Positions 41,334 through 50,415 of a stretch of DNA of 64,000 bases are shown in pieces. This stretch comes from JAJFUI01 sp039698035 (lineage in GTDB: Bacteria; Planctomycetota; Planctomycetia; Pirellulales; Thermoguttaceae). The stretch's first letter is position 1. Each line of letters begins with the position of its first letter. Location of the stretch: positions 1 through 64,000 of the forward strand of contig JBDKSW010000019.1 of the NCBI GenBank assembly GCA_039698035.1, given 5' to 3'. The position numbers and the translations under genes were made by a program. The notes below the pieces were generated by a model, which did no database searches, was not told the origin of the DNA, and saw only the letters and a list, made by a program, of their open reading frames with translations.

Positions 41334-43802
41334 GTGTCGCAAACACCTGCGTCCTTCATTTCCCGCGCACCCGTCATGGCCAACGCTCGAACCAGCATCA
41401 TCCTGCTCCTGGTTTTCATCGCCGCCTGGGCGGAGGCTGCCGGCCCGTCGCCGACGACGACCGCCCGCAAACTGCTGCTTCGTGGAAAGTACGCCGAAGC
41501 GGCCGATCTCTACGCGCCGCTGGCCGCAAAAGACCCGACAGCCGCCATCGGCCTGTCCCGTTGTCTTGCCGCCCAGGGCAAGGACAACGACGCCATCGAG
41601 CCGCTCCAGGCGAAATCGCACGCCACCAGCGCCGATATCCTGGCCGAGTTGTCCTCTCTTTCGCTTCAGCACGGCCGGCTCGACCAGGCCCGATCGTACG
41701 CCAGCGACTCGCTGCATCTCAACGACAACCAACTGTTGGCCCGTTGGGTGACCGCCGAGCTAGACCGCCTCACCGGCAAGCTCGACCAGGCCGACCGAGG
41801 TTACGCCTGGCTTATCCGCTATTACAACGACCACGAGGTCGAGGATCCCGAACAGCTTCGTTGCATTGGGCTGGCCGCCGCCCAGTCCGCCCGCTGGAAT
41901 CGCCAGTCCGATCAGTTCGGCTTTTTGGTCAACGATCTATACCCTGACGCGCTGCAGCGAGACCCGGACTACTGGCCGGCCCACTACGAGGCGGCCATGC
42001 TCTTTCTAGAAAAATACAACCAGGCGGACGCCGCCCGCGAGCTTCAGGCGGCCACCGAGATCAACCCGAACGTGGCAGAGGTCCATGTCGCGTTGGCCCT
42101 ACTGGCCCTCGAAGATCGCGATACGCCGAAGGCCGAAAAGGCGCTCCGTCGAGCCATCGAGATCAACCCACATCGGCTCGATGCCCGACTCCTCCAGGCG
42201 GACCTGCTTTGGGCCGAGTTCAAGGTTGCCGAAACACTCGGCCTGCTTCAAGATCAGGCATTGCCGCTCAACCCGATCTCCGAGGAAACGCTCGGCCGCA
42301 TCGCCGCCTGCTATCTGTTGCTCGACGGCGCCGAAAGACCGCGACTCGCGGCCGCTGATGCCACGGGGAAGCCGGCCGCCTCGCGATTCGCCAAGCTGGC
42401 CGCCGAGGTTGTAGCGCGCAACCCCCACGCTGGCGAGTTCTATTTTACGCTGGCCGTGCAGTTTGAAGCCCGCAACAAGCAGACGCTTTCCGAGCCCTAC
42501 TTCCGCGAGGCCATCCGGCGGATGCCGCGCCAGATTGGCCCCGAGTCGCACCTGGGCCTGCTCTACATGCTGGCTGGCCGCGAGGACGACGCACGCCGAA
42601 CGCTCCGCGACGCTTTCCGCGGCGACCCGTTCAACGTTCGGGTTAAGAACTCGCTCGAGGTGCTCGACATACTCGACGCGATGCGATCGATCGACACGCG
42701 GCGGTTCACCGTTCGATCCCAGACCGAGGACAAGCTCCTGGCTCGCTGCGCGGCCCGACACCTCGAGCGCATCTACCGGCAGCTTTGTCGGCGTTTCGGT
42801 TACCAACCGCCCGACAAGACGGTCGTCGAGATTTTCGGCCAAGCCCAGGGCCTCGGCGGCCATCAGTGGTTCAGCGCCCGCATGGTCGGACTGCCGTACC
42901 TCGACACGGTCGCCGCCAGCACGGGCCGGATCGTCGGCATGGTTTCCCCCCGCGAGCTTGGGCGTCCGATGAACTGGGCCCGCGTGCTCACGCACGAGAC
43001 GGTTCACGTCATTACGCTTCAGCAGACGAACTTCGATTGCCCCCGCTGGTTCACCGAGGGCTTGGCCGTCTGGTCCGAAGCCGTGCCGCGACCCAAAACG
43101 TGGTGCGAGTCGCTGGTCCGCCGCCAGGCCCAAGGCAGCCTGCTCAACCTCGACACGATCCATGCGGGCTTCACCCGACCTCAAGCGAGCGACGACTGTG
43201 CGATGGCCTACTGCCAAGGCGAGCTTTATGTCGAATACATGCTCACGGTGCGGCCGTCCAAGCCCCCCGCGCAACCAGGCGAGGAGTCCCTGCGGCAAAT
43301 GCTGGCCGCCTACGCCGACGGGCTCTCGACCGCCGACGCCCTCCGCCGTGTCTTCGGCCTCTCACAGGCCGACTTCGAGCGGGGTTGCGCCGAGTTCGTC
43401 AAGCGGCAGGCGGCCGAAATGAAGAAAATCTCATGGCCGTCCGACTCCCAATTGAAAAAGCTCCGAAAAGCGGCCGACGACAAGCCGGATGACGCGAACG
43501 CCGCCGCCCAATTGGCCCAAGCCGCCATGCTGGACGCCGACGATCTGGCCTCGCGACGCATCCTCGCCCGGTCGGCGCGCGGTCGCAAGGACGACACGGC
43601 CGCCGAACGCTGGGCAAGCGAGGCCCTGGAGATCGACGTGCGGGACGCCGAGATGCACCGCATACTGGCACACTCGCTCCTCAAGCGGCATAATGAAACG
43701 GAGGCGATCGTCGAGTACCAGACCGTTCTGGAACTCAAGCCGGGCGACGCCGAGTCGGCCTCGGCCCTCGAACGCCTGAAACGTCCGCACAACCCCAAAT
43801 AG
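41334..43802 (+). CDS. Exported TPR protein with gluzincin (peptidase MA-like) domain
   Basis: The 822-residue protein has a signal peptide (hydrophobic stretch in about 20-35), a long series of TPR-like helical repeats (about 40-430), a metallopeptidase domain and more TPR-like repeats at the end (about 700-815). The zinc motif is HETVH near 554-558, with the third ligand probably in WFTEGLAVW about 20 residues later, as in peptidase MA-like proteins. It probably acts in the periplasm, with the TPRs as a protein scaffold. The GTG at 41334 fits a leaderless transcript; ATG 41376 is the alternative. The substrate is unknown. Confidence 0.85.
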   Translation: MSQTPASFISRAPVMANARTSIILLLVFIAAWAEAAGPSPTTTARKLLLRGKYAEAADLYAPLAAKDPTAAIGLSRCLAAQGKDNDAIEPLQAKSHATSADILAELSSLSLQHGRLDQARSYASDSLHLNDNQLLARWVTAELDRLTGKLDQADRGYAWLIRYYNDHEVEDPEQLRCIGLAAAQSARWNRQSDQFGFLVNDLYPDALQRDPDYWPAHYEAAMLFLEKYNQADAARELQAATEINPNVAEVHVALALLALEDRDTPKAEKALRRAIEINPHRLDARLLQADLLWAEFKVAETLGLLQDQALPLNPISEETLGRIAACYLLLDGAERPRLAAADATGKPAASRFAKLAAEVVARNPHAGEFYFTLAVQFEARNKQTLSEPYFREAIRRMPRQIGPESHLGLLYMLAGREDDARRTLRDAFRGDPFNVRVKNSLEVLDILDAMRSIDTRRFTVRSQTEDKLLARCAARHLERIYRQLCRRFGYQPPDKTVVEIFGQAQGLGGHQWFSARMVGLPYLDTVAASTGRIVGMVSPRELGRPMNWARVLTHETVHVITLQQTNFDCPRWFTEGLAVWSEAVPRPKTWCESLVRRQAQGSLLNLDTIHAGFTRPQASDDCAMAYCQGELYVEYMLTVRPSKPPAQPGEESLRQMLAAYADGLSTADALRRVFGLSQADFERGCAEFVKRQAAEMKKISWPSDSQLKKLRKAADDKPDDANAAAQLAQAAMLDADDLASRRILARSARGRKDDTAAERWASEALEIDVRDAEMHRILAHSLLKRHNETEAIVEYQTVLELKPGDAESASALERLKRPHNPK

Positions 43803-43882
43803 CCCCAAACCACCCCGCCGACCGGCCATCGCACGGCGCCCACGCTGCCATAGGCCGCCAACGACAACCGACCACCCAACGC

Positions 43883-44200
43883 ATGAGCACCCAGCCCGAA
43901 TTCACCCTGGCCGAATTTCAGCAACTGATCCGCCGAATGTACATGGAGAAGGACGTTGCTCGCGGCATCGACGGCACCTTCATGTGGTTCATGGAAGAGG
44001 TTGGCGAGTTGGCTTCGTCCTTGCGAAGCGGAACCCACGAAGAACGGTCGGCCGAGTTTGCCGACGTTCTGGCCTGGCTCGCCACGATCGCCAACGTGGC
44101 CGGCGTCGATCTTGGCGCGGCCGTGATGCAAAAGTACGGCTCTGGCTGTCCCGGCTGCGGACGCCTCGTTTGCACCTGCCCGGACGCGGGAAAGCCATGA
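43883..44200 (+). CDS. MazG-like nucleotide pyrophosphohydrolase
   Basis: The 105-residue protein has a single MazG fold: EEVGE at 38-42 and E58-x2-D61, the four acidic residues that bind Mg2+. It likely hydrolyses non-canonical or regulatory nucleoside triphosphates to monophosphates. A short C-terminal Cys cluster, C89, C92, C97 and C99 (CPGCGRLVCTC), looks like a small zinc site and is an addition to the core. Its TGA overlaps the ATG of the next gene (ATGA), which couples it to a large membrane protein with no obvious link to nucleotide metabolism. Confidence 0.88.
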   Translation: MSTQPEFTLAEFQQLIRRMYMEKDVARGIDGTFMWFMEEVGELASSLRSGTHEERSAEFADVLAWLATIANVAGVDLGAAVMQKYGSGCPGCGRLVCTCPDAGKP

Positions 44201-46515
44201 CGCGCATTGCAAGATGCAAAATGACGATTGAACCTTGGCAAGCGCCCATCGTGAAGCGTTGCTCGCAAGACGCTCGCTTCGCCGTCGCACGCTTTGCATT
44301 TTTCATCATGCAATTTGCGTTCATTCCGGCGCTCTTTGGGCTCGCATCGACAACCTTCGCCCAGCAGGCCGCCGCGCCCAAGATCGCCGCCGTCCGCGTC
44401 GGAATCGCAAACTGCTACAAGGCGGGCGTCTGGACCCAAGTGGATGTCACCATGCAGCCCGGCAGCAAGCCGCTGGCCGGCGAGCTGTCTCTTATCGTTC
44501 CCGACAGCGACGGCGTTCCAGGCCGCGTCGCTCAACCGTGCGACCTAATGCCAGGCCGGCCGACGACCGTTCGGCTCATCACTCGCTTCGGCCACGTTAG
44601 CAGCCCGCTCGCCGTCGAGTTCCGCGCCGACCAGAAAGTGCTGGCCCGCGAGACGTTCCACACGGCAGCCCACGCCGGCGACACCCACTTCCTCGGGGCC
44701 ATCCAGAACCGCGAGCTCGTCGTGGTCGTGGGCGACTCGACCGTCGCCGTCGAGGAGACCGGCAAGCTCCGCGGCGAACGACGCGACGCTTGGCCCGCCG
44801 GTGCGCAGGTCGCCGAGTTGGATCAACTGCCAACCGAGGCGTGCGCCTACGAGGGCGTTCGCGCCGTCGTGCTTCTCACGAGCCGCCCGGAAATCTACCG
44901 CAAGCTGACGGCCGACAGCCCTTGCCTCCGTGCGCTCGACCAATGGGTTCAGTCGGGCGGACGTCTCGTGCTCTGCGCCGGCTCGCGAGCCGAGGATATT
45001 TTGGCCGCCGGTCATCCCTTGACTCAGTTTGCGCCGGGCCGGTTGGATAAAATGATCTCGCTTCGCCAGGCCGTCGCGCTCGAGACGTACTGCGAGAGCC
45101 GGACGCCCTTCACCACGACCGGACGCCGCGAGACGATGCGTGTGCCACGGCTGACCTCGATCCGTGGGAACGTCGACGCCCACGAGGCCGACCTGCCGCT
45201 GGTCGTCCGCACGGCCCGGGGCTTCGGCCAGATCATTTTCCTAGCCGGCGACCCGGACAGGCCGCCGTTAAGCGTGTGGCGCGATCGCCCGGCCCTGTTG
45301 GCCCGGCTTCTCGACATGCCCATCGCGGCCGCGGTAGAGACCCGGGAGAACGCGGCCGTCATGCACCAAGGCTATGACGACCTGGCCGGCCAACTTCGAA
45401 GCGCGCTGGACCACTTTGCCGACGTTCGTCTGGTCCCCTTCTGGTTTGTCGCCAGCCTGATCGTCGTCTACCTCCTGCTGATCGGTCCCGGCGACTACTT
45501 CTTTCTCCGCAAAGTGGTTTGCCGCATGGAATGGACCTGGCTGACCTTTCCGGCGATTATCGTCGTCGTCAGCGTTGTGGCCTGCGTCTTGGCGTTCCAA
45601 CTCAAGGGCAACCAAATCCGCGTCCACCAGGCCAACCTGATCGACATCGACGCCGTCAGCGGCCAACTGCGGGGCACGACCTGGTTCAACCTGTTCAGCC
45701 CGCGCATGGAGCCGTTCAACCTGAGCGTCAAGCCGCGTCAACTGGACGGCAAGCCGGACACCAACGCCCGCGTCCAGATCGGATGGCTCGGTCTGCCCGG
45801 CGCGGCCATCGGCGGGATGAGTTCGCAGGCGACCGGCCCGCTCCCCTGGACGGAAGAGTTCCGCTATGGCCCCCACCGCGAGACGCTCGTTGGCGTGCCC
45901 ATCCCCGTCTGGTCCACGAAAAGCCTGACCGCGAGGTGGCAGTCGTCGGCCGCCGCCTGCCCGGTCGCCGAGCTGGCCGAAGCCGATCAGCTTTTGACGG
46001 GCTCGATCACCAACACGCTTCCGTTCCAGCTCGAGGGTTGCATGTTGGCCTACGGCCGGTCCGTCTACGAGATTGGCGCGCTGGCCCCCGGCGAGGCGGC
46101 CCGCCTTGGCGTCATGTCCAAGCGCAGCGAACTCAGGACTTGGCTGACCGGCTGGAGGACTGTCTTCAACGACACGACCAAGAGCAACACGATCGAAAGA
46201 TATCATCAAGAGGCGACGCCTTACGATCAGCTCAGCGTCGATGTACCCTACATATTGCAGGCCATGATGTTTTACGAAGCGGCCGGCGGCAGCCGTTACT
46301 TCGACCTCTCGAACGACTATCAGCAGTTCACCGACCTGACGAACCTGCTCAAGGCCGACCGCGCGATTCTGATCGCCCGCGCACCGGCCAACCAGGCAAC
46401 CACTCAGAGCGGCGCCACCCTGCTCCGCGACGGCCGCCCCCTGGCCGACGGCTCGCAGGCCCAACATGAGACGGTCTATCGGTTCATATTCCCCGTGAAG
46501 AGGACAAGGGAATAG
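44197..46515 (+). CDS. Large exported/membrane protein with amidotransferase-like fold, unknown function
   Basis: I do not recognise a named family. The 772-residue protein starts with a hydrophobic signal or anchor (about 32-55, ending FAQQ), a beta-rich exported domain, a region near 230-330 with LDQWVQSGGRLVLCAG and FGQIIFLAGDP that resembles glutamine-amidotransferase-like folds in planctomycete BatA-type proteins, two membrane helices near 414-435 and 449-470, and a C-terminal exported half. ATG 44197 overlaps the mazG-like stop. It precedes an ABC ATPase gene by 70 bases and may be part of that transporter, though it is not a typical permease. Confidence 0.7.
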   Translation: MTRIARCKMTIEPWQAPIVKRCSQDARFAVARFAFFIMQFAFIPALFGLASTTFAQQAAAPKIAAVRVGIANCYKAGVWTQVDVTMQPGSKPLAGELSLIVPDSDGVPGRVAQPCDLMPGRPTTVRLITRFGHVSSPLAVEFRADQKVLARETFHTAAHAGDTHFLGAIQNRELVVVVGDSTVAVEETGKLRGERRDAWPAGAQVAELDQLPTEACAYEGVRAVVLLTSRPEIYRKLTADSPCLRALDQWVQSGGRLVLCAGSRAEDILAAGHPLTQFAPGRLDKMISLRQAVALETYCESRTPFTTTGRRETMRVPRLTSIRGNVDAHEADLPLVVRTARGFGQIIFLAGDPDRPPLSVWRDRPALLARLLDMPIAAAVETRENAAVMHQGYDDLAGQLRSALDHFADVRLVPFWFVASLIVVYLLLIGPGDYFFLRKVVCRMEWTWLTFPAIIVVVSVVACVLAFQLKGNQIRVHQANLIDIDAVSGQLRGTTWFNLFSPRMEPFNLSVKPRQLDGKPDTNARVQIGWLGLPGAAIGGMSSQATGPLPWTEEFRYGPHRETLVGVPIPVWSTKSLTARWQSSAAACPVAELAEADQLLTGSITNTLPFQLEGCMLAYGRSVYEIGALAPGEAARLGVMSKRSELRTWLTGWRTVFNDTTKSNTIERYHQEATPYDQLSVDVPYILQAMMFYEAAGGSRYFDLSNDYQQFTDLTNLLKADRAILIARAPANQATTQSGATLLRDGRPLADGSQAQHETVYRFIFPVKRTRE

Positions 46516-46585
46516 CGCGGCACTGGTTCTTGGTTGCCGATTGCAGCGAAGCCCCGAGAACTGAGCCCCAAGCCCCCCCATCGCC

Positions 46586-47512
46586 ATGATCAAAACCCAA
46601 TCGCTCACCAAAGCCTACGGCCCGCTCCACGCCATCAACAATCTCAACCTCGACCTGGCCGAAGGCGATCTGTTCGGCTTCATCGGGCCCAACGGTTCTG
46701 GCAAGACGACCACGATGCGCATTCTGGCCACGCTCCTTCAGCCCACCTGGGGCGAGGCCAGCGTCTGCGGCTATTCGATCTACACCCAGCCGAAGGAAAT
46801 CCGCCGCGTCATCGGCTACATGCCCGACTTCTTCGGCGTCTACGACGACATGAAGGTGATCGAGTATCTCGAGTTCTTCGCCGCCGCCTATCGCATCAAG
46901 GGCCCCGCGCGCCGCAAGGTTTGCGACGACGTGCTCGCGCTGGTCGATCTGGGCTACAAGCGCGACGCCTTCGTCACGAGCCTCTCGCGCGGGATGACCC
47001 AACGGCTCGGCCTGGCCCGCGTCCTGCTGCACGACCCGAAGGTCCTGCTCCTCGACGAGCCGGCCAGCGGTCTCGATCCCCGCGCCCGCATCGAGATTCG
47101 CGGCCTCCTCAAGGAACTTCGGAAGCTGGGCAAGACGATCATGGTGTCGAGTCACATCCTGCCCGAACTGGCCGACATCTGCAACAAGGTCGGCATTATC
47201 GAGAAGGGCGAGCTGCTGGTCTGTGCCGAAGTCTCCGACGTGATGAAGCAGGTCCGCCAGCGAACGCTGCTGAACGTGGCCGTGGTGGGCGATCAGGAGC
47301 CGGCCGCCCGGCTGCTGGAGCAGAGCACGCTTGTCGAAAAAGTCGCGATGGCCGACGGCCACCTTGCTGTCACGCTTTCCGAGGGCGTCACCGACTACAG
47401 CGAGTTGCCCACGATTCTGATTCAAGCCGGCCACAAACTTCGCCTCTTCAAAGAGGACGAATTGAACCTCGAAACGGCCTTCATGGCCTTGACAAAAGGA
47501 ATTACGGCGTAA
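46586..47512 (+). CDS. ABC transporter ATP-binding protein
   Basis: The 308-residue ATPase has Walker A GPNGSGKTT (34-42), the Q-loop region near 85, signature LSRGMTQR near 133, Walker B VLLLDEPASGLD near 152, and an H-loop in VSSHILPELAD. A C-terminal extension of about 80 residues is typical of ABC-2-type exporters (NatA/CcmA-like). A matching six-helix ABC-2 permease is not encoded next to it; the only membrane neighbour is the upstream 772-residue protein. Its partner and substrate are unknown. Confidence 0.92.
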   Translation: MIKTQSLTKAYGPLHAINNLNLDLAEGDLFGFIGPNGSGKTTTMRILATLLQPTWGEASVCGYSIYTQPKEIRRVIGYMPDFFGVYDDMKVIEYLEFFAAAYRIKGPARRKVCDDVLALVDLGYKRDAFVTSLSRGMTQRLGLARVLLHDPKVLLLDEPASGLDPRARIEIRGLLKELRKLGKTIMVSSHILPELADICNKVGIIEKGELLVCAEVSDVMKQVRQRTLLNVAVVGDQEPAARLLEQSTLVEKVAMADGHLAVTLSEGVTDYSELPTILIQAGHKLRLFKEDELNLETAFMALTKGITA

Positions 47513-47700
47513 AAAAAGATTGAGGATGAGGGATTAGGAATTAAAATGTCGTGAGCTGACAGATCCCAGAACGTGACGGACTGCATTGAACAGGACGCAA
47601 CAGGGGGACTAGTGATCTCCGTTTCCTCTGGTAACCTCCCATTCAATTTCCTTCGCTCGAAAGAGCGACGAAGTAACGAGTCATCGAGGGAGCAGGACCA

Positions 47701-48717
47701 ATGCGATTCACTCTGCAAACCGGGCTCTTGCTATTCGTCGTCCTCGGGTCGTCACTCGCGGTCTTTGGCGCGATGGGTGTTCTGGTCTTCGCGATTGTTC
47801 TGGTCATCGCCATCGCGCTCAACAAGTGGAAAGCGTCGAAGCTTGATCTATTCGTCTCGCTGCTGATAATCTTGTTGCTGGCTGGTCTCGTTCTCCCATC
47901 GCTTCAATCGGCGAGGGAATGCTCTCGCATCGCCCAGTGTTCCAACAATCTTCACCAAGTTGGCTTGGCCCTGCTCGAATACGAAGCCAGCCACCACAGC
48001 CTCCCTCCTACGTGCATCCGTGACAAGAACGGAAAGCCCATGCATAGCTGGCGGGTGCTCATCTTGCCATATCTTGGCAGAAGAGACCTCTACGATGCCT
48101 ACAAGTTCGACGAGCCGTGGGACGGACCAACCAACAAGAAATTGCTTGACAAGCGGCCGTCCGTTTTTGCTTGCCCAAGTTCTTCCGACGCGTTTGACAT
48201 TCGCACGACCAGCTATTTGGCCGTTGTCGGCCACAACACCCTCTGGCAATCGGGCAGGACAAGCAACCCTGTCCCCGACCAACTTAGCGGACGGTCCGTT
48301 ATCGTCTGCGAGACGTCCGAGTCGGGCATCCGCTGGACAGAGCCGCGTGATTTTTCCCTGGACACCCTGGCGGTCGAGGGCGTCCGTGCGACAGACGGCC
48401 AACTGGCGAGCGCGCATGGACCTCTGTCCCGTGGATTTTTCTACCACGACACACCACGCCACGTCTGGGTTGCGATGGCCGACGGCAGCGTGCAGCTTTT
48501 GCCAGTCTCGGTGATCGAGAAATCCCGACTCCGAGATCTGCTGTCCGCCGGCAAGTTCGACTCTGACGAGATCGTGTCTTGCAGTCGAGGAATCAACTGG
48601 ACCAACTGTGCCGCGCTAGCCGTTTGGCTCGCGTCGGTCGGCTTGCTGTTCTATCGGGCGTGGCGGAGCAGAAAGAAGCCCGTGGAGATTGTTGGCGACC
48701 ACAGCGAGAGCTGTTAG
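47701..48717 (+). CDS. DUF1559-domain membrane protein lacking a pilin-type leader
   Basis: The 338-residue protein carries the DUF1559 core typical of planctomycetes: QCSNNLHQVGLALLEYEASH, LPPT, SWRVLILPYL, FACPS and the VWVAMADGSVQ strand near the end. Most relatives begin with a type IV pilin-like FTLIELLV motif; here the N-terminus instead has two hydrophobic stretches (about 7-37 and 49-68), and a third helix occurs near 305-320. The role is unknown. GAGGGAGCAGG precedes the ATG. Coding and upstream DNA look less GC-biased than neighbours, which could mean more recent transfer. Confidence 0.8.
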   Translation: MRFTLQTGLLLFVVLGSSLAVFGAMGVLVFAIVLVIAIALNKWKASKLDLFVSLLIILLLAGLVLPSLQSARECSRIAQCSNNLHQVGLALLEYEASHHSLPPTCIRDKNGKPMHSWRVLILPYLGRRDLYDAYKFDEPWDGPTNKKLLDKRPSVFACPSSSDAFDIRTTSYLAVVGHNTLWQSGRTSNPVPDQLSGRSVIVCETSESGIRWTEPRDFSLDTLAVEGVRATDGQLASAHGPLSRGFFYHDTPRHVWVAMADGSVQLLPVSVIEKSRLRDLLSAGKFDSDEIVSCSRGINWTNCAALAVWLASVGLLFYRAWRSRKKPVEIVGDHSESC

Positions 48718-48764
48718 CTCCCGGCTATTGTCACACCGAATCGGCCGAATCCCGTCACACGCCG

Positions 48765-50171
48765 CTACTTCCGCAGCAGCGCGTTCATCTTCTTTTTATA
48801 GGCCTCGACGCCCGGCTGGCCATAGGGGTTGATGCCGACCAGCCGGCCTTCGACGACCGTGGCCAGCATGAGCATCTGGAAGAGCTGGCCCAGCGAACCC
48901 TCGTCGAGCCACGGCAGCCGGATGGTGGCCGTCCGCCGATAGTCTTCGGCATACGCCTGGTTCGTGCCCAGCGTGGCGGCCTGAAGCATCTCTGGCAGGG
49001 TCTTGCCCGAAAGCGCGTTGAGGTTGTCCTGATCGAACTCGGACCGCTCGATCGCAATCCATTCGCGGCGCGTCCTTTCGACGACGAGATTCGTAATCAG
49101 CTTGTCGCGCCGCCCTTCCTGATGCTGTTGGCCGCGCGAGTGCAGGTCCCGCGTGTTGACGGCCGTCAGCGGCGTCGCCCCCAGTCCGTTTTTGCCCAGG
49201 CTCTCGGCCAGCAGTTGGTCGTACCAGAGGCCGACGCTCTCCATCCCCTTGCCCCAGGGCGAAAGCACGCGGATTGTCGCCCGACGGCGAGTCTCCATCA
49301 GCCGCGCCATGCCGGCGTAATCCAAGACCGGGTTGTCGCCCGGCGGCGCGGTCCGAAATCGCTCGTTCATCGCGGCGGCGCCTTCCAGCAGATGCCCCAC
49401 GTCCAGCCCCATGACGGCCGCCGGCAGCAGCCCGACGGCGCTCAGGACCGAGTAGCGCCCGCCAACGCCGTCCGGGATCGGCAAGATGTCGCGGCAGCCG
49501 ATCGCCGTGGCCAGCTCGCGGAGCCGGCCCGACGCGCCCGTGATGGCAACCACGCGGCGTTGCACCTTTTCCATGTCGCCGCCGCAGGCCTCTCGCAGCG
49601 CATCGAGAAAGATGCGAAATGCGACGGCCGGCTCCAGTGTGCCGCCACTCTTGCTGATGACAATCAGTCCCCAATCGTCGCTCCCCTCGACCAGATCGAG
49701 CAGCCCCTGGATCGCATCGTTGTCCAGATTGTTCCCCTCGAAATAGATCCGTGGGCGGCCGCCCCGCCGCTGCCGCGAGAGCTCGTTGTGGTACGGATGG
49801 CAGCAGGCCTCGAACACGGCTCGGGCGCCCATGTACGAACCGCCGATGCCGATCACCAATACCCGATCAACCTCCTTGGCCAACCGGTCGCCAGCCGCCA
49901 TGATCCGGTCGAGCAACGGCCGCTCGGTGTCCAAGAGCCGCTCGGGCAGGTCGACAAAACCGGCGTCCATCGGCTGCAAATCGGCGGGAATCGGCAGCCC
50001 ACGACGATAGGTCGTCAGGTTCTCGGCCACCTCGCGCCGCGCGGCCTCCAGGCGCGGCGCCAGCCACCGCAAGTCGGCCTCGAGCAGCCCCGTCTCCCTC
50101 ACGCACGGCGGCGCGTCCTTCGAGGCAATCAATCCCGAATAGTCATACGCGATCGGTTCAAGAGGCTTCAT
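48765..50171 (-). CDS. pgi: Glucose-6-phosphate isomerase
   Basis: Pgi interconverts glucose 6-phosphate and fructose 6-phosphate. The 468-residue protein has the conserved VLVIGIGGSYMGARAV, ISKSGGTLEP (phosphate-binding), GGRYSVLSAVGLLP and the C-terminal GQPGVEAYKK with its catalytic Lys. It belongs to the shorter bacterial Pgi type (about 450) rather than the 550-residue E. coli form. It is convergent with the DUF1559 gene and divergent from apgM. Confidence 0.96.
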   Translation of the reverse strand: MKPLEPIAYDYSGLIASKDAPPCVRETGLLEADLRWLAPRLEAARREVAENLTTYRRGLPIPADLQPMDAGFVDLPERLLDTERPLLDRIMAAGDRLAKEVDRVLVIGIGGSYMGARAVFEACCHPYHNELSRQRRGGRPRIYFEGNNLDNDAIQGLLDLVEGSDDWGLIVISKSGGTLEPAVAFRIFLDALREACGGDMEKVQRRVVAITGASGRLRELATAIGCRDILPIPDGVGGRYSVLSAVGLLPAAVMGLDVGHLLEGAAAMNERFRTAPPGDNPVLDYAGMARLMETRRRATIRVLSPWGKGMESVGLWYDQLLAESLGKNGLGATPLTAVNTRDLHSRGQQHQEGRRDKLITNLVVERTRREWIAIERSEFDQDNLNALSGKTLPEMLQAATLGTNQAYAEDYRRTATIRLPWLDEGSLGQLFQMLMLATVVEGRLVGINPYGQPGVEAYKKKMNALLRK

Positions 50172-50415
50172 GGCAGGAAGCGGTGGTTAGTGGAAAGTGC
50201 GTGACGGGCAGTCGGTCGTGGCGTCAGTTGCGGGCAAAGCCTTGTTCGGCATCCAAATCGGGTCAGCCATTTTGGGTTGGCGATCGGCGGTCGATCCTCG
50301 CGCCGCGGTCCCACGGACTGCCTCATGGTCCCGCCTTCCCCCTTCCGCCTTCCCCCTTCTTTTGCTACCGTGAATCATTCTATCGACCCAAGCCGGAAAA
50401 AAAAGGAGCCTCTCC

